From JAAUTY01 sp964397305 (lineage in GTDB: Bacteria; Cyanobacteriota; Cyanobacteriia; Cyanobacteriales; Spirulinaceae): a stretch of 64,000 nt of DNA. This document shows positions 15,515 through 24,106 of this stretch, in pieces. The DNA lies in NCBI GenBank assembly GCA_964397305.1, contig CAYNIP010000004.1, forward strand, positions 122,794 to 186,793, in the 5' to 3' direction. Under the pieces are notes generated by a model that searched no databases, was not told the origin of the DNA, and saw only the letters and a list, made by a program, of their open reading frames with translations. The position numbers and the translations under genes were made by a program. Every line of letters starts with the position of its first letter. The stretch's first letter is position 1.

Positions 15515-17584
15515 ATGAGGGCCGGAGGTGTGCCGGAAGAACGGATTGGGCTGCTACTCCAGCGGGGCGGCGAGGAATTGGTATTGCTCAAAGTCGGCGA
15601 TCGCTTCACCCTGCGCTTGCAGCCCCCTGAGGGCGAATTCCCCGCCGCCATTCCCGCCCAGCAGCACCGTCGCCTCCCCACCGCCGGCCTCGTGGAAGTG
15701 AGGGTGGCCCCGGCGGAGCTGGAAGCAGCGATGGCGATCGCCCGCCAGCAGTCCAGTGTTGCCTTCGCCAGCCACGTCTACCAAGTGCAGGGCAACCCCG
15801 AGGGGTTGGTGTATCTCACGGACGAGATCACCGTCCAGTTTGTCCCCGGGACCAGCGCCGCCGCCCAGACGGAGCTCGCCGCCGCTCTGCACCTCGAAGC
15901 CAGCGACGCGATCCCCGGCCTGCCCGACGCCTACCTCTACCGAGTCGGGCCCCAGGCCGCCGAAAACCCGATCAAACTGGTGAATCGGCTCCTCCGCCAT
16001 CCCCGCGTGTTGGTGGCCGAGGCCAATATTGTCATCCGCCAAGAATCCCTCTACCGGCCCCAGGACGAGTTTTACTCCCAGCAGTGGTATCTTCACCATG
16101 CAGGGGGGTCAGAACTCGTGCCCGGTTCTCATATCGAGGTTGAACGGGCCTGGGATATTTCCCGGGGGCGGCGCTCCGTGGTGGTGGCGATCGTCGATGA
16201 CGCCGTGGACATCAACCACCCCGACTTCCAGGGCCAGGGGAAGCTGGTCGCACCCCACGACCTCAAAGCCCGGGACTTCGTACCGCTCCCGGACAGTGAC
16301 CAAGAGAGTCATGGCACCGCCTGCGCGGGCGTGGCTGTGGCCGAAGAGAATGGTGTCGGCATCGTCGGCGTCGCCCCGGGCTGCGCCCTCATGCCCCTCC
16401 GCACCACGGGCTTTCTCGATGACCAATCGGTTGAGCAAGTGTTCAACTGGGCGATGCAGAAAGGGGCAAGCGTCATCTCCTGTAGTTGGGGGGCGGCGGC
16501 GGTGCATTTTCCCCTGTCCCTGCGTCAGAGTGCCGCCCTGCATCGCGCCGCCACGGAGGGACGCCAGGGCAAGGGCTGTGTCATTGTCTTTGCGGCGGGG
16601 AATGCCAATCGTCCCCTCCAGGGCACGGTCTATGAACAGCAGTGGCCCGGGAACCTGCTCCGAGGGCCCACCCAATGGTTAGCCGGGTTTGCCCTACACC
16701 CGGATGTCATCGCCGTCTCGGCCTGCACGAGTGAACAGAAAAAGTCGGCCTACAGCAACTGGGGGACGCAAATTTCCCTCTGTGCTCCCAGCAACAATGC
16801 CCCGCCGGGGATGTGGTTTGAGCAGACCGGCCTGATCCCGACCGCGCCCGCCGTGCAGCAGTGGCTGCCCGGACGGGGTATCTTCACAACCGATCAATTG
16901 GGGGCCCTGGGCTACGACGACGGCAACTTTACCCACCACTTTGGCGGCACTTCGAGCGCCTGTCCTGTGGTAGCGGGGGTGGCGGCCTTGGTGCTCTCGG
17001 TCAACCCTGACTTAACGGCAGTGGCGGTGCGGGAGATTTTGCAGCAGACCGCCGATAAGATCGTCGATCGGGACCGGGACCCCCAGTTGGGGCTGCAACT
17101 GGGAACCTATGACCAGCGGGGTCATTCCCAATGGTTCGGCTATGGCAAGGTGAATGCCTACAAGGCAGTGCTGGCGGCCCAGGAGCGGGTCCAGGCGGAC
17201 GCCGCCCCCACACGCCGCCTCCAGGAGGTGCGCGAGGCGGTGGTGGCGATCCCCGACGGTGATCCGCGCGGGGTGATGAGCCGGATCGAAATTACCACGG
17301 CGGCCCCGCTGCGGGATGTGCAGGTCTCGCTGGCGGTGGAGCACGCCTGCTTGGGGGATCTAGAAATCTGGCTGCGGGCCCCCCAGGGCGAAGTGGCCCT
17401 GCTCCAGGGTCGCAGCCTGGGCGTCCAAACCCGCCTCCAAGCGACTTACAACCCAACGACCACACCAGTGCTGCGGCGCTGGCTCGGTCAGTCCAGTGCG
17501 GGGCCGTGGCAGCTCTGGTTGGTAGACCAGGCTCCTGGGGATACGGGGCGGTTGTTGCGCTGGGCTCTCGAGCTGGGAATTTGA
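15515..17584 (+). CDS. Subtilisin-like serine protease (S8) with P/Homo B domain
   Basis: 689 residues from ATG at 15515, with no signal peptide, so probably cytoplasmic. The first 200 residues are a propeptide-like region. The catalytic triad is visible: Asp228 (VVVAIVDDAVD), His266 (ESHGTACAG) and Ser480 (GGTSSACPVVAG). The oxyanion Asn is in FAAGNAN. The last 120 residues form the P domain of proprotein convertases (IEITTAAPLRDVQVSLAVEH, then GPWQLWLVDQAPGDTG). This arrangement is kexin/furin-like. The TPR-CHAT gene starts 129 bases downstream on the same strand, and the pairing suggests a shared proteolytic pathway (inference). Confidence 0.85.
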   Translation: MRAGGVPEERIGLLLQRGGEELVLLKVGDRFTLRLQPPEGEFPAAIPAQQHRRLPTAGLVEVRVAPAELEAAMAIARQQSSVAFASHVYQVQGNPEGLVYLTDEITVQFVPGTSAAAQTELAAALHLEASDAIPGLPDAYLYRVGPQAAENPIKLVNRLLRHPRVLVAEANIVIRQESLYRPQDEFYSQQWYLHHAGGSELVPGSHIEVERAWDISRGRRSVVVAIVDDAVDINHPDFQGQGKLVAPHDLKARDFVPLPDSDQESHGTACAGVAVAEENGVGIVGVAPGCALMPLRTTGFLDDQSVEQVFNWAMQKGASVISCSWGAAAVHFPLSLRQSAALHRAATEGRQGKGCVIVFAAGNANRPLQGTVYEQQWPGNLLRGPTQWLAGFALHPDVIAVSACTSEQKKSAYSNWGTQISLCAPSNNAPPGMWFEQTGLIPTAPAVQQWLPGRGIFTTDQLGALGYDDGNFTHHFGGTSSACPVVAGVAALVLSVNPDLTAVAVREILQQTADKIVDRDRDPQLGLQLGTYDQRGHSQWFGYGKVNAYKAVLAAQERVQADAAPTRRLQEVREAVVAIPDGDPRGVMSRIEITTAAPLRDVQVSLAVEHACLGDLEIWLRAPQGEVALLQGRSLGVQTRLQATYNPTTTPVLRRWLGQSSAGPWQLWLVDQAPGDTGRLLRWALELGI

Positions 17585-17621
17585 AGGCCCCTCCGAAGCA
17601 ATGAGAGAATTCACTGCGAGC

Positions 17622-17644
17622 GAGCGAGGGACTCGCTCTATAAT
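17622..17644 (+). promoter_or_regulatory. Short perfect hairpin abutting a TATAAT box
   Basis: GAGCGAG-GGA-CTCGCTC (17622-17638) is immediately followed by TATAAT (17639-17644). A -10-like box lies 70 bases before the TPR-CHAT start. No good -35 is seen, as is usual in cyanobacteria. The stem could be a regulator site. The downstream GTGATGGCGAATTT is directly repeated. Confidence 0.35.
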
Positions 17645-17713
17645 GTGATGGCGAATTTGTGATGGCGAATTTTGCCCCGTAGCGATCTCCGGTGTGAGTA
17701 ACCAGGAAACAAG

Positions 17714-20700
17714 ATGTCTCAGTGGCTCCAGCGGCTCAAGAACTTTTCGCAGCAGTACCTTAACTTTCAGCCGGATGAGGAGGGCCCTCTCGACCCCGAT
17801 TCCCCAAGAGCTGAGGCTTCCGAGGCAGTCCAACCCCTGACGGAGCGTGACTACGAGTTTCTCTTTTCGCAACTGTTGGAAGGGGTCGCTCATGGTTGGT
17901 CGCCGGAGCGTGTCCAGCGCTTTTTTGAGGCTCTGGGGGATCGCAGCAGTCCCGAGGCTTGGCAGGCTTGGCTCCAGCGCTACGGGGCTAAGGTGTTGGC
18001 GGCGACGACGCCGAGCAGTGATCTGGCCCAGCGCTTGATTGCGTTTGGAGACCAGGTCCAGGAACTGCCCGCGTGGCGGCCCCTAGGGGAGGCGGCCCAG
18101 GGGATCGGGCGGCTGTTGCTGGAGAGCGAGGGGGGCGATCGCGACACCTGGGATGCGGGTCCTACACCCAGGACGCCACCCCCCCCGCCCGGAAACCCGG
18201 CGGTTCCGGAGCCCGAGGCTCCCGAGCCGTCTCAGCCCGTCGTGGCGGCTCCGGCGGCTCCGGCTAGCAGCGAGCCGGTTATTTCTTTGGATGAGTTGCT
18301 CGGTCGCTTGCAGCAGGACCAGGCCTTGGTGCAACAGTTGGCCCAGCGCTTGGGGCTGATGACTCAGGAGCCCCAGGCGATCATTCAGGAACTGGTACGC
18401 CAGATTGAGCAGCGGCAGGCCAGCACCGCCGCTGCGAGTTCAGCGAGCCCCCATGCGGCGGCGGCGGAACAGGCCTTCAATCAGGGCGTGCAGCAGTATG
18501 AGAGCGGGGATTTTGCGGGGGCGATCGCCCGCTGGGAGCAAGCGATCAATCTTAAGCCGGACTACCATCAGGCCTGGGGCAATCGGGGCCTGGGGTTGAA
18601 AAACTTGGGGCGCTACGAAGAGGCGATCGCCAGCTATGATCGCGCCTTGGAGCTGAAGCCGGACTTCTTCAAGGCCTGGTACAATCGCGGCCTGGCCCTG
18701 GATGAGCTGGGGCGGCATGAGGAGGCGATCGCCAGCTACGACGAGGTGATCAAACTCAAGCCGGACTTTCACAAGGCCTGGTATAGCCGCGCCCACAGCC
18801 TAGAGCAGGTGGGCTCCCGAGGCGAGGCCCTGGAAAGCTATGGCAAGGCCCTGGAACTCCAGCCCACCTTTCACAAGGCCTGGTTAGGCCAGGCGGCTGG
18901 CTATGAACGGGCCGGCCGCTTCTCGGAAGCGGTGATCAGCTACGATGGCGCGCTGCGGCTGAAACCGGAGGAGGCCGACACCTGGGCCCAGCGAGGGGCC
19001 TGCCTGGTGGCGGCTGGGGACGATCGGGAGGCGATCGCCAGCTATGATCGCGCCCTGGAACTACGCCCCCAGGACCCAACGCTGATGTGGCGGCGCGGCG
19101 ACGCTCGGGCGGCCGCCGATGACTGGTCCGCCGCCCTCGCCGACTACGCTGCCGCCCTCGTGATTCAGCCCGATCTCGCGGGGGCCTGGTGCAGTCGTGG
19201 CAGGGCCCTGGCCGCCCTGGGGCAGTGGGACGAAGCCCTGGCCGCCTATGACCAAGCCTTGACCCTGGAACCCAGCCTCGCGCGGGCCTGGCAGCAGCGC
19301 GGGGACGGCCTCGCGGCCCAGGGCTCCCTAACGGAGGCTCTCACCAGCTATGACAAGGCGATTCGCTTGCAGCCGGACAACCCCACGGCCTGGGCCGGGC
19401 GCGGTCGGGTGCTGGTGGCCCTCGGTCAGCCGGAAGCGGCCATTGGCAGCTACGACAAGGCCCTGCAACTCCAGGCCGACGACTGGCAACTCTGGGCCGG
19501 TCGTAGTGCCGCCGCCCAGCAGTCGGCTCAGCCAGATTTACTGATCACGTCCTTGAGCGCGATCGCCCAGAGCGATCCCGTCCTCAATCAGCGCGGCATC
19601 GAAGGTGAGATTGCCGGCTTGGAGCAGGGGCTCCAGCGCTTGCCGGCAGCCCAGGTTGAGGGCCGCGGCCGCTTGCAGTGGCTCCTCGGTCGGGCACGCT
19701 ATCGCCAGGGTCAGGCCCTGGCCGACCCCGCCCCCCGCTGGCGGCAGGCTCTCCAGCACTATGAACAGGCCCTGACCCTGCTCCAGCCCGAGGCCCAGCC
19801 CCTCGCGCACCTGGAGGTGTTGCAAGACTGCGTGGCGGTTCACCTCAGCCTGGAGGAGGTGGAGGAGGCGCAACGGCTGCAACAACAGGGCTTGGCCCGC
19901 TTACAGGACCTCCTTCACCAGGAGCTGCCCCCCGAAGCCCAGCGCCAACTCGCCCTCACCCTAGCGCCCCTCCAGCAGTTCGGCGTTGACATTGCTGTGC
20001 AGATGGGGGAGTTCGGCCTTGCCTTGGAGAAGGCCGAGCAGGGGAAGGCGATCGCCCTCTCCTGGCTCCTCGATCAACCCACCCTGGGCCAGGCCCTGCC
20101 CTCCTGGGAAGCCATCCAGCGCCTCTGCCGACCCCGCACAGCTCTCGTCGTCTGGCACTTGAGCCCGGCTGCCCTGACCACGTTCATCGTCCGCTCCGGG
20201 GTGTCGGAGCCGATCGTGCTCGGCCGCACCCCGAATGTAGTGTTGAACGTCGTGCTCAGTCCCTCCCTGCGGGCTCGGGTCAACTCCGCCCGCGAAAATA
20301 GCGAGACCTCCCTGGATATTCTGCTCGAGCTCTTGGGCCTCGGTAACGAGGGTGAAGCAACTCCAGCCGCCCCGATCTCGCCGAGTCGTCCCGAGGCCAC
20401 GGTGGATGAAGTGGCCGAGGCTCGGGAGCGCCGTCAGCGCCTTACCACCTGGTTCGACGCCTGGGAGGCAGCCCAAGGCGCTGAGGACGCGACCAATACT
20501 GAGGCCCTGCCGGACCTGCTGACGCAGCTAGGCGAGATCCTCAACCTCGAGGGGCTGCTCAGCGAGCTCGATCAGGCGGGGGTTGAGACCGTGTTCCTGG
20601 TTCCCCATCAGGAACTGCGCCGTTTGCCTCTGGCGACGCTGTTCCCAGAGCATCTGACGGTTGCCTCGGTCAGTGCCGCCAAGCTGGCCCTCCCCCAAGG

Positions 20701-21538
20701 TGGGCTTTTGTCTGGAGGCGTCAGCGAGCCCTGGCTCCAAGAGCCTGGAGAAGTCGATTGGGCGGTCACGGTCGGTCAACCCCAAACCCCGACGGGGGAG
20801 CGCTCCCTCCTTCTGATTGCCGGGCCCGACCACCAGACCGCCGATGGCTCGCCGCTGCCCTTGCCGGCGGGGGCGGATTTGGAGGCGGCGGCGATCGCCC
20901 AGTATTGCGGCACGTTTGAACGGTTAGCTGGGGACCAGGCCACCCGCGCCGCCGTGCAAGCGGCCCTGGCCTCCGGTCATCGCCTCCTCCACTACCTCGG
21001 CTACGCGACGGAAAACCGCCAGACCCCAGCCCAATCGGCCCTGCAACTCAGCGGGCGCGATCGCCTCCTCAGTCGCGACGGGGACGACCTTCCCTGGAGC
21101 AACTACTACCTCGTCAGCTTCTCCCTCCCCGCCACTCCCCTCGGCCGAGGGTCAGCAGCGGATACGGCGGACTTGGCCACCGCCCTCCTCAGCCGTGGCG
21201 TTGGCTATGTCCTGAGCGCCCTCTGGCCCACCGCGTCGGAAGCACGGCTCCTGTTGGTCGTAGACTTCTACCGCCGCTTTTTGCGCGGGCTACCACCGCC
21301 CCAGGCCCTGCGTCAGGCCCAGTCCTGGCTGCAACGGGCCCGGTCAGAAGCGCTGGCCCAGTGGTATCAGGAACGGGCGGGAGAAATGGCTGCCGCCCCA
21401 GGAAACTTGGCCCAAGAATTTCAAGGAGCCGCCACGCGCTGGCAGGCCCAGCCGGGGGCCGCCACCCCTCCCTATGCCCATCCCCACTACTGGGCGGGCT
21501 TCGGGATCAGCGCTCGTAACACGGACTGGCTGCGCTAG
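17714..21538 (+). CDS. Giant TPR-CHAT protein with apparently dead protease dyad
   Basis: 1274 residues. An N-terminal helical region (1-150) precedes a proline-rich linker (about 155-190). A long array of about ten TPR units spans roughly 245-620, with repeats like AWGNRGLGLKNLGRYEEAIASYDRALELKPD. A helical middle region follows, then a CHAT-like C-terminal domain (about 990-1270) ending PHYWAGFGI. CHAT proteases use His in a xxHG block and Cys in a LSACxT block. Here these read LLHYLGYATE and LVSFSLPATP, so His appears to be Tyr and Cys appears to be Pro. The GVGYVLSALWPTASE block, equivalent to the family's SLWxV, is kept. It is thus probably a scaffold or pseudo-protease, encoded just behind an active-looking subtilase. 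Confidence 0.8.
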   Translation: MSQWLQRLKNFSQQYLNFQPDEEGPLDPDSPRAEASEAVQPLTERDYEFLFSQLLEGVAHGWSPERVQRFFEALGDRSSPEAWQAWLQRYGAKVLAATTPSSDLAQRLIAFGDQVQELPAWRPLGEAAQGIGRLLLESEGGDRDTWDAGPTPRTPPPPPGNPAVPEPEAPEPSQPVVAAPAAPASSEPVISLDELLGRLQQDQALVQQLAQRLGLMTQEPQAIIQELVRQIEQRQASTAAASSASPHAAAAEQAFNQGVQQYESGDFAGAIARWEQAINLKPDYHQAWGNRGLGLKNLGRYEEAIASYDRALELKPDFFKAWYNRGLALDELGRHEEAIASYDEVIKLKPDFHKAWYSRAHSLEQVGSRGEALESYGKALELQPTFHKAWLGQAAGYERAGRFSEAVISYDGALRLKPEEADTWAQRGACLVAAGDDREAIASYDRALELRPQDPTLMWRRGDARAAADDWSAALADYAAALVIQPDLAGAWCSRGRALAALGQWDEALAAYDQALTLEPSLARAWQQRGDGLAAQGSLTEALTSYDKAIRLQPDNPTAWAGRGRVLVALGQPEAAIGSYDKALQLQADDWQLWAGRSAAAQQSAQPDLLITSLSAIAQSDPVLNQRGIEGEIAGLEQGLQRLPAAQVEGRGRLQWLLGRARYRQGQALADPAPRWRQALQHYEQALTLLQPEAQPLAHLEVLQDCVAVHLSLEEVEEAQRLQQQGLARLQDLLHQELPPEAQRQLALTLAPLQQFGVDIAVQMGEFGLALEKAEQGKAIALSWLLDQPTLGQALPSWEAIQRLCRPRTALVVWHLSPAALTTFIVRSGVSEPIVLGRTPNVVLNVVLSPSLRARVNSARENSETSLDILLELLGLGNEGEATPAAPISPSRPEATVDEVAEARERRQRLTTWFDAWEAAQGAEDATNTEALPDLLTQLGEILNLEGLLSELDQAGVETVFLVPHQELRRLPLATLFPEHLTVASVSAAKLALPQGGLLSGGVSEPWLQEPGEVDWAVTVGQPQTPTGERSLLLIAGPDHQTADGSPLPLPAGADLEAAAIAQYCGTFERLAGDQATRAAVQAALASGHRLLHYLGYATENRQTPAQSALQLSGRDRLLSRDGDDLPWSNYYLVSFSLPATPLGRGSAADTADLATALLSRGVGYVLSALWPTASEARLLLVVDFYRRFLRGLPPPQALRQAQSWLQRARSEALAQWYQERAGEMAAAPGNLAQEFQGAATRWQAQPGAATPPYAHPHYWAGFGISARNTDWLR

Positions 21539-21679
21539 CCCCACGCGCTGGGGGGTGCGCTCCGGGAATTCTGGTAGCAGGGCTATCAGATTTGCAACCC
21601 CACCAGCGCTAACGTACCTATACTGAGAAATTGAATTCGTTACGAAACTACAGCTTGTTCAGCAATCGCTTAAGACGGG

Positions 21680-21713
21680 CCCTCACCCTAAATCCCTCTC
21701 CCAGAGGGAGAGG
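21680..21713. repeat. Dispersed palindromic repeat fragment R4
   Basis: It reads CCCTCACCCTAAATCCCTCT and then CCCAGAGGGAGAGG. This is the left stem of the dispersed family with a deletion across its loop. Confidence 0.6.
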
Positions 21714-21786
21714 AACGTTGAGATCGTTTTGGATGATTCGGGAAAGGGCTGTAGCCACAACCTGTTACTAACTGCCTCACAACGCT

Positions 21787-22065
21787 ATGAGCGAAGCGAA
21801 TTCCGTCGCGATGGAAGATAGCCAATTGTCTCGGGCTGAGCGGGTCACCCAGCTACGCAGTCTGATTGAGACCCTGCGAATTGCCGACGAAATTGCCAGT
21901 CAGGGGTATCTGATTAGCAGCTCGGAGTTGGCCGATTTAATGGATGTCAATGCGAGTGCTGTTACGAGTCGCGGTGATCATTGGTCCTGGCGCAACTGGG
22001 TGATCTCCCGAGTGCGCCGTGAGGGCAACCAAATCCTCTGGCAGCTCGAGCGGGTGGATCGCTAG
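21787..22065 (+). CDS. Small protein with helix-turn-helix-like C-terminal half
   Basis: 92 residues from ATG at 21787. The N-terminal half is a predicted helix (RAERVTQLRSLIETLRIADEIA). A segment YLISSSELADLMDVNASAVTSRG looks like a DNA-binding helix-turn-helix, then WSWRNWVISRVRREGNQILWQLER could be a wing. I believe proteins of this type are conserved in cyanobacteria but cannot name one. It stands alone, convergent with the DUF167 gene. Confidence 0.65.
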   Translation: MSEANSVAMEDSQLSRAERVTQLRSLIETLRIADEIASQGYLISSSELADLMDVNASAVTSRGDHWSWRNWVISRVRREGNQILWQLERVDR

Positions 22066-22126
22066 AGGCTTCAAGGAGCCGCTAGGTTCCTGAGCCCGTC
22101 AAGCCCATCCCTCCCCCGGGCAGGCC

Positions 22127-22363
22127 TTAGGGATGTTCGAGATGGACTTCCAGGCGCTTCTGACGACCTAGGGCTCCACGTTTGATCACCACATCCGCTT
22201 GGTGACAGCCAAAATGAGCCGCCACGAGCCGGACGAGTTCCTGATTTGCTTTGCCATCTACGGGGGGCGACTGGACGTGAGCGAGCCACGTACCGTCCGG
22301 CTGCTGCTCCAGGGAGGACTGGCGGGCCTTGGGTTTGACCTTGACTTGTAGAAACAGGGTCAT
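22127..22363 (-). CDS. DUF167 (YggU) family protein
   Basis: 78 residues with the family pattern: VKVKPKARQSSLE at the start, the PPVDGKANQELVRLVAAHFG block, and VVIKRGALGRQKRLEV at the end. These are small conserved alpha/beta proteins of unknown function. It lies 36 bases downstream of the DUF1350 gene on the same strand, a probable operon. Confidence 0.9.
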   Translation of the reverse strand: MTLFLQVKVKPKARQSSLEQQPDGTWLAHVQSPPVDGKANQELVRLVAAHFGCHQADVVIKRGALGRQKRLEVHLEHP

Positions 22364-22399
22364 GGCGATCGCGTGGGTGTGGGAGCCATCCTCTAACGC

Positions 22400-23179
22400 T
22401 TAACGTACCGTCGTGGGTTCGAGCCAACGCAAAAGTTCCCGCTGGAGACCGTGCAGATCACGATAGAACTCCTGCTTCACCCACTGCCCCAAAGCATCCA
22501 GGGGCGAGAAGGCTTCCCCCGCCTGCCAGTCCAGCTCCTGGGCCACGGGGGTCAAGTGGTTGCCGGGCAAGGTCTGTACCGCTGTCAGGGTCGGGAAGCG
22601 CTGGGTTAACAGGGGAGCCAAGTCCAGGGTTTGGTCGATCTCGTCGCGGCGGAACTTGATCAACAGGTTGCGGCGCACCTGATACTCACTCACCACCAGC
22701 TTGTGGGTCTCGCTGGGGGAGGGGACAAACTCTAAGTCCTCAGTCACTAGGGGCAGATTGAGGCGATCGCCAAAGGGAATCGCCTGCCGCAGGGGATAGT
22801 TGTTGTAGGCCACCAGTATATTCCCCGCCCGCTCGGCCCCGTAGAGGCTGCCGATCAGCAGGTGGAGCTTGCACCCCAGGCTGTGCCCAAGCCCGTAAAC
22901 GGGGAGGGACGCGGTCCGCAACTGCCCAGCCCGCTGCAAGCGTTGCAGGATGGTCTCAAAGCGGTTGAGCACGTCCCGGGCGATCGCCCGGTGATTAAAC
23001 GTCGTGTTGACAAAGGGGGTGGCAATCACGCCATAGCCGGCCCTCGCCAGGGCCTCCAGCAGGGCCCGGTAGGTCAAATGCGGGGCCGTCGCCACAAAAG
23101 CCCCCCCCAGGAAGTGAACCATCGCCACCGGCCTCGGGGGCAACAGCACCCAACTACCCGACATCTCTTGCCAGTCCAC
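22400..23179 (-). CDS. DUF1350 family alpha/beta-hydrolase-like protein
   Basis: About 260 residues if started at GTG 23179 (MDWQEMSGSWVLLPPRP). This start has a strong ribosome site (GGGAGG, 7 bases away) and matches where homologues begin. An upstream in-frame TTG at 23224 is less likely. The core has MVHFLGGAFVATAPHLTYR and a nucleophile-elbow-like GHSLGCKLH. The family is found in cyanobacteria and plastids. A catalytic Ser in GHSLG is present, but the reaction is unknown. The downstream partner is the DUF167 gene. Confidence 0.85.
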   Translation of the reverse strand: MDWQEMSGSWVLLPPRPVAMVHFLGGAFVATAPHLTYRALLEALARAGYGVIATPFVNTTFNHRAIARDVLNRFETILQRLQRAGQLRTASLPVYGLGHSLGCKLHLLIGSLYGAERAGNILVAYNNYPLRQAIPFGDRLNLPLVTEDLEFVPSPSETHKLVVSEYQVRRNLLIKFRRDEIDQTLDLAPLLTQRFPTLTAVQTLPGNHLTPVAQELDWQAGEAFSPLDALGQWVKQEFYRDLHGLQRELLRWLEPTTVR

Positions 23180-23350
23180 AGGCTCGCCTCCCTCACAATC
23201 TGGGCTGGTCTTCCCTTGACGCAACCGCTTTGACTCAACTTTAATGTAAACGATTCTTCGCGATCGCGCCCCGCCAGCCCCCCGGTCGGGCGGACGAAAA
23301 AAAGCGCGGCTCCCCGGAATTTTGAGCGATGGTTCCAGGAGCAGAGGGTC

Positions 23351-23548
23351 GCCCTCTATCGCTACGCGACGCTAGCGCGAACAGTGTTACGGGGCCCACT
23401 CTTCGAGAAGCCGCTGCGCGTTGACCTCCCCCGGCCCCTGCTCCCAAAGCTGGGAGCCGGGGAGTTAGAAGCCCCTCTCCCAACTTGGGAGAGGGGTTGG
23501 GGTGAGGGCTTAGCTAAGGAGTATCAACATCCCGCGTAAAATTTCGTT
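23351..23548. repeat. Dispersed palindromic repeat, long copy R5
   Basis: About 200 bases very similar to 30410-30607. A left module contains GCTACGCGACGCTAGCGCGA, followed by the stem module (CTCCCAAAGCTGGGAG, CCTCTCCCAACTTGGGAGAG) and a tail ending CATCCCGCGTAAAATTTCGT. The tail runs into the start region of the TolB-like gene. Confidence 0.8.
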
Positions 23549-23559
23549 CCCTGCTGCCC

Positions 23560-24048
23560 TTGCTGCGTCTGTCCCTCGCCCTCCTCAGCTTGCTCCTCTG
23601 CACCGGCTGCCGCGGCCTGTTCGTGCGCCCGGAAGAATTGACCGGCGGCCTCAACACCCCGGCGGCTGAACTCGACCCCGCCTACAGCGGCGATGGGCGC
23701 TACCTCGCCTTTGCCTCGGATCGCGAGGGGCGTTTGGACATCTACCTGTTCGATCTGCAAGCCCGCCGCCTCGTGCCCTTGCCGAACTTAAATCGCCGCA
23801 ATTCGGCCCAGGAACAACCGGCCCTGAGCAACGATGGTCGTTACATTGCCTACATCTCCAGTGAGCGGGGCAAGCCCGATGTACTGGTCTACGATCGCCA
23901 AACCCAGCGCTCCGAACTCTTGACTGCCAATGTGCGCGGCTCCGCCCGGCGGCCGACGATCAGCGGCGATGGTCGCCGCGTCGCTTTTCAAACGGCTCAG
24001 TCCGGGCAGTGGAACATTGCCACTGTAGAACGCGACGTTAACCCTTGA
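23560..24048 (+). CDS. Short TolB/WD40-like beta-propeller lipoprotein
   Basis: About 162 residues. A hydrophobic leader with a lipobox-like end (LSLLLCTGC) suggests lipidation. Three propeller-type repeats follow, each of the form GDGRYLAFASDREGRLDIYLFD, as in TolB and dipeptidyl peptidase propellers. Three blades cannot close a propeller, so it may oligomerise. The start is unclear: TTG at 23560, with CTG codons at 23551 and 23554 and no ATG/GTG. The upstream bases are the tail of a dispersed repeat, so the insertion may have replaced the original start. The protease gene begins about 60 bases after the stop. Confidence 0.7.
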   Translation: MLRLSLALLSLLLCTGCRGLFVRPEELTGGLNTPAAELDPAYSGDGRYLAFASDREGRLDIYLFDLQARRLVPLPNLNRRNSAQEQPALSNDGRYIAYISSERGKPDVLVYDRQTQRSELLTANVRGSARRPTISGDGRRVAFQTAQSGQWNIATVERDVNP

Positions 24049-24106
24049 AGTTCACCAGTGGAGCCTTGTGCTACAACAGGGTCAGGGTAGTCGAGGTTTG
24101 CGACCG

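Noticed and set aside
17639..17644. Complete sigma-70 promoter for the TPR-CHAT gene
   Set aside because: Only the -10-like TATAAT is clear; no -35 element lies at a suitable distance.
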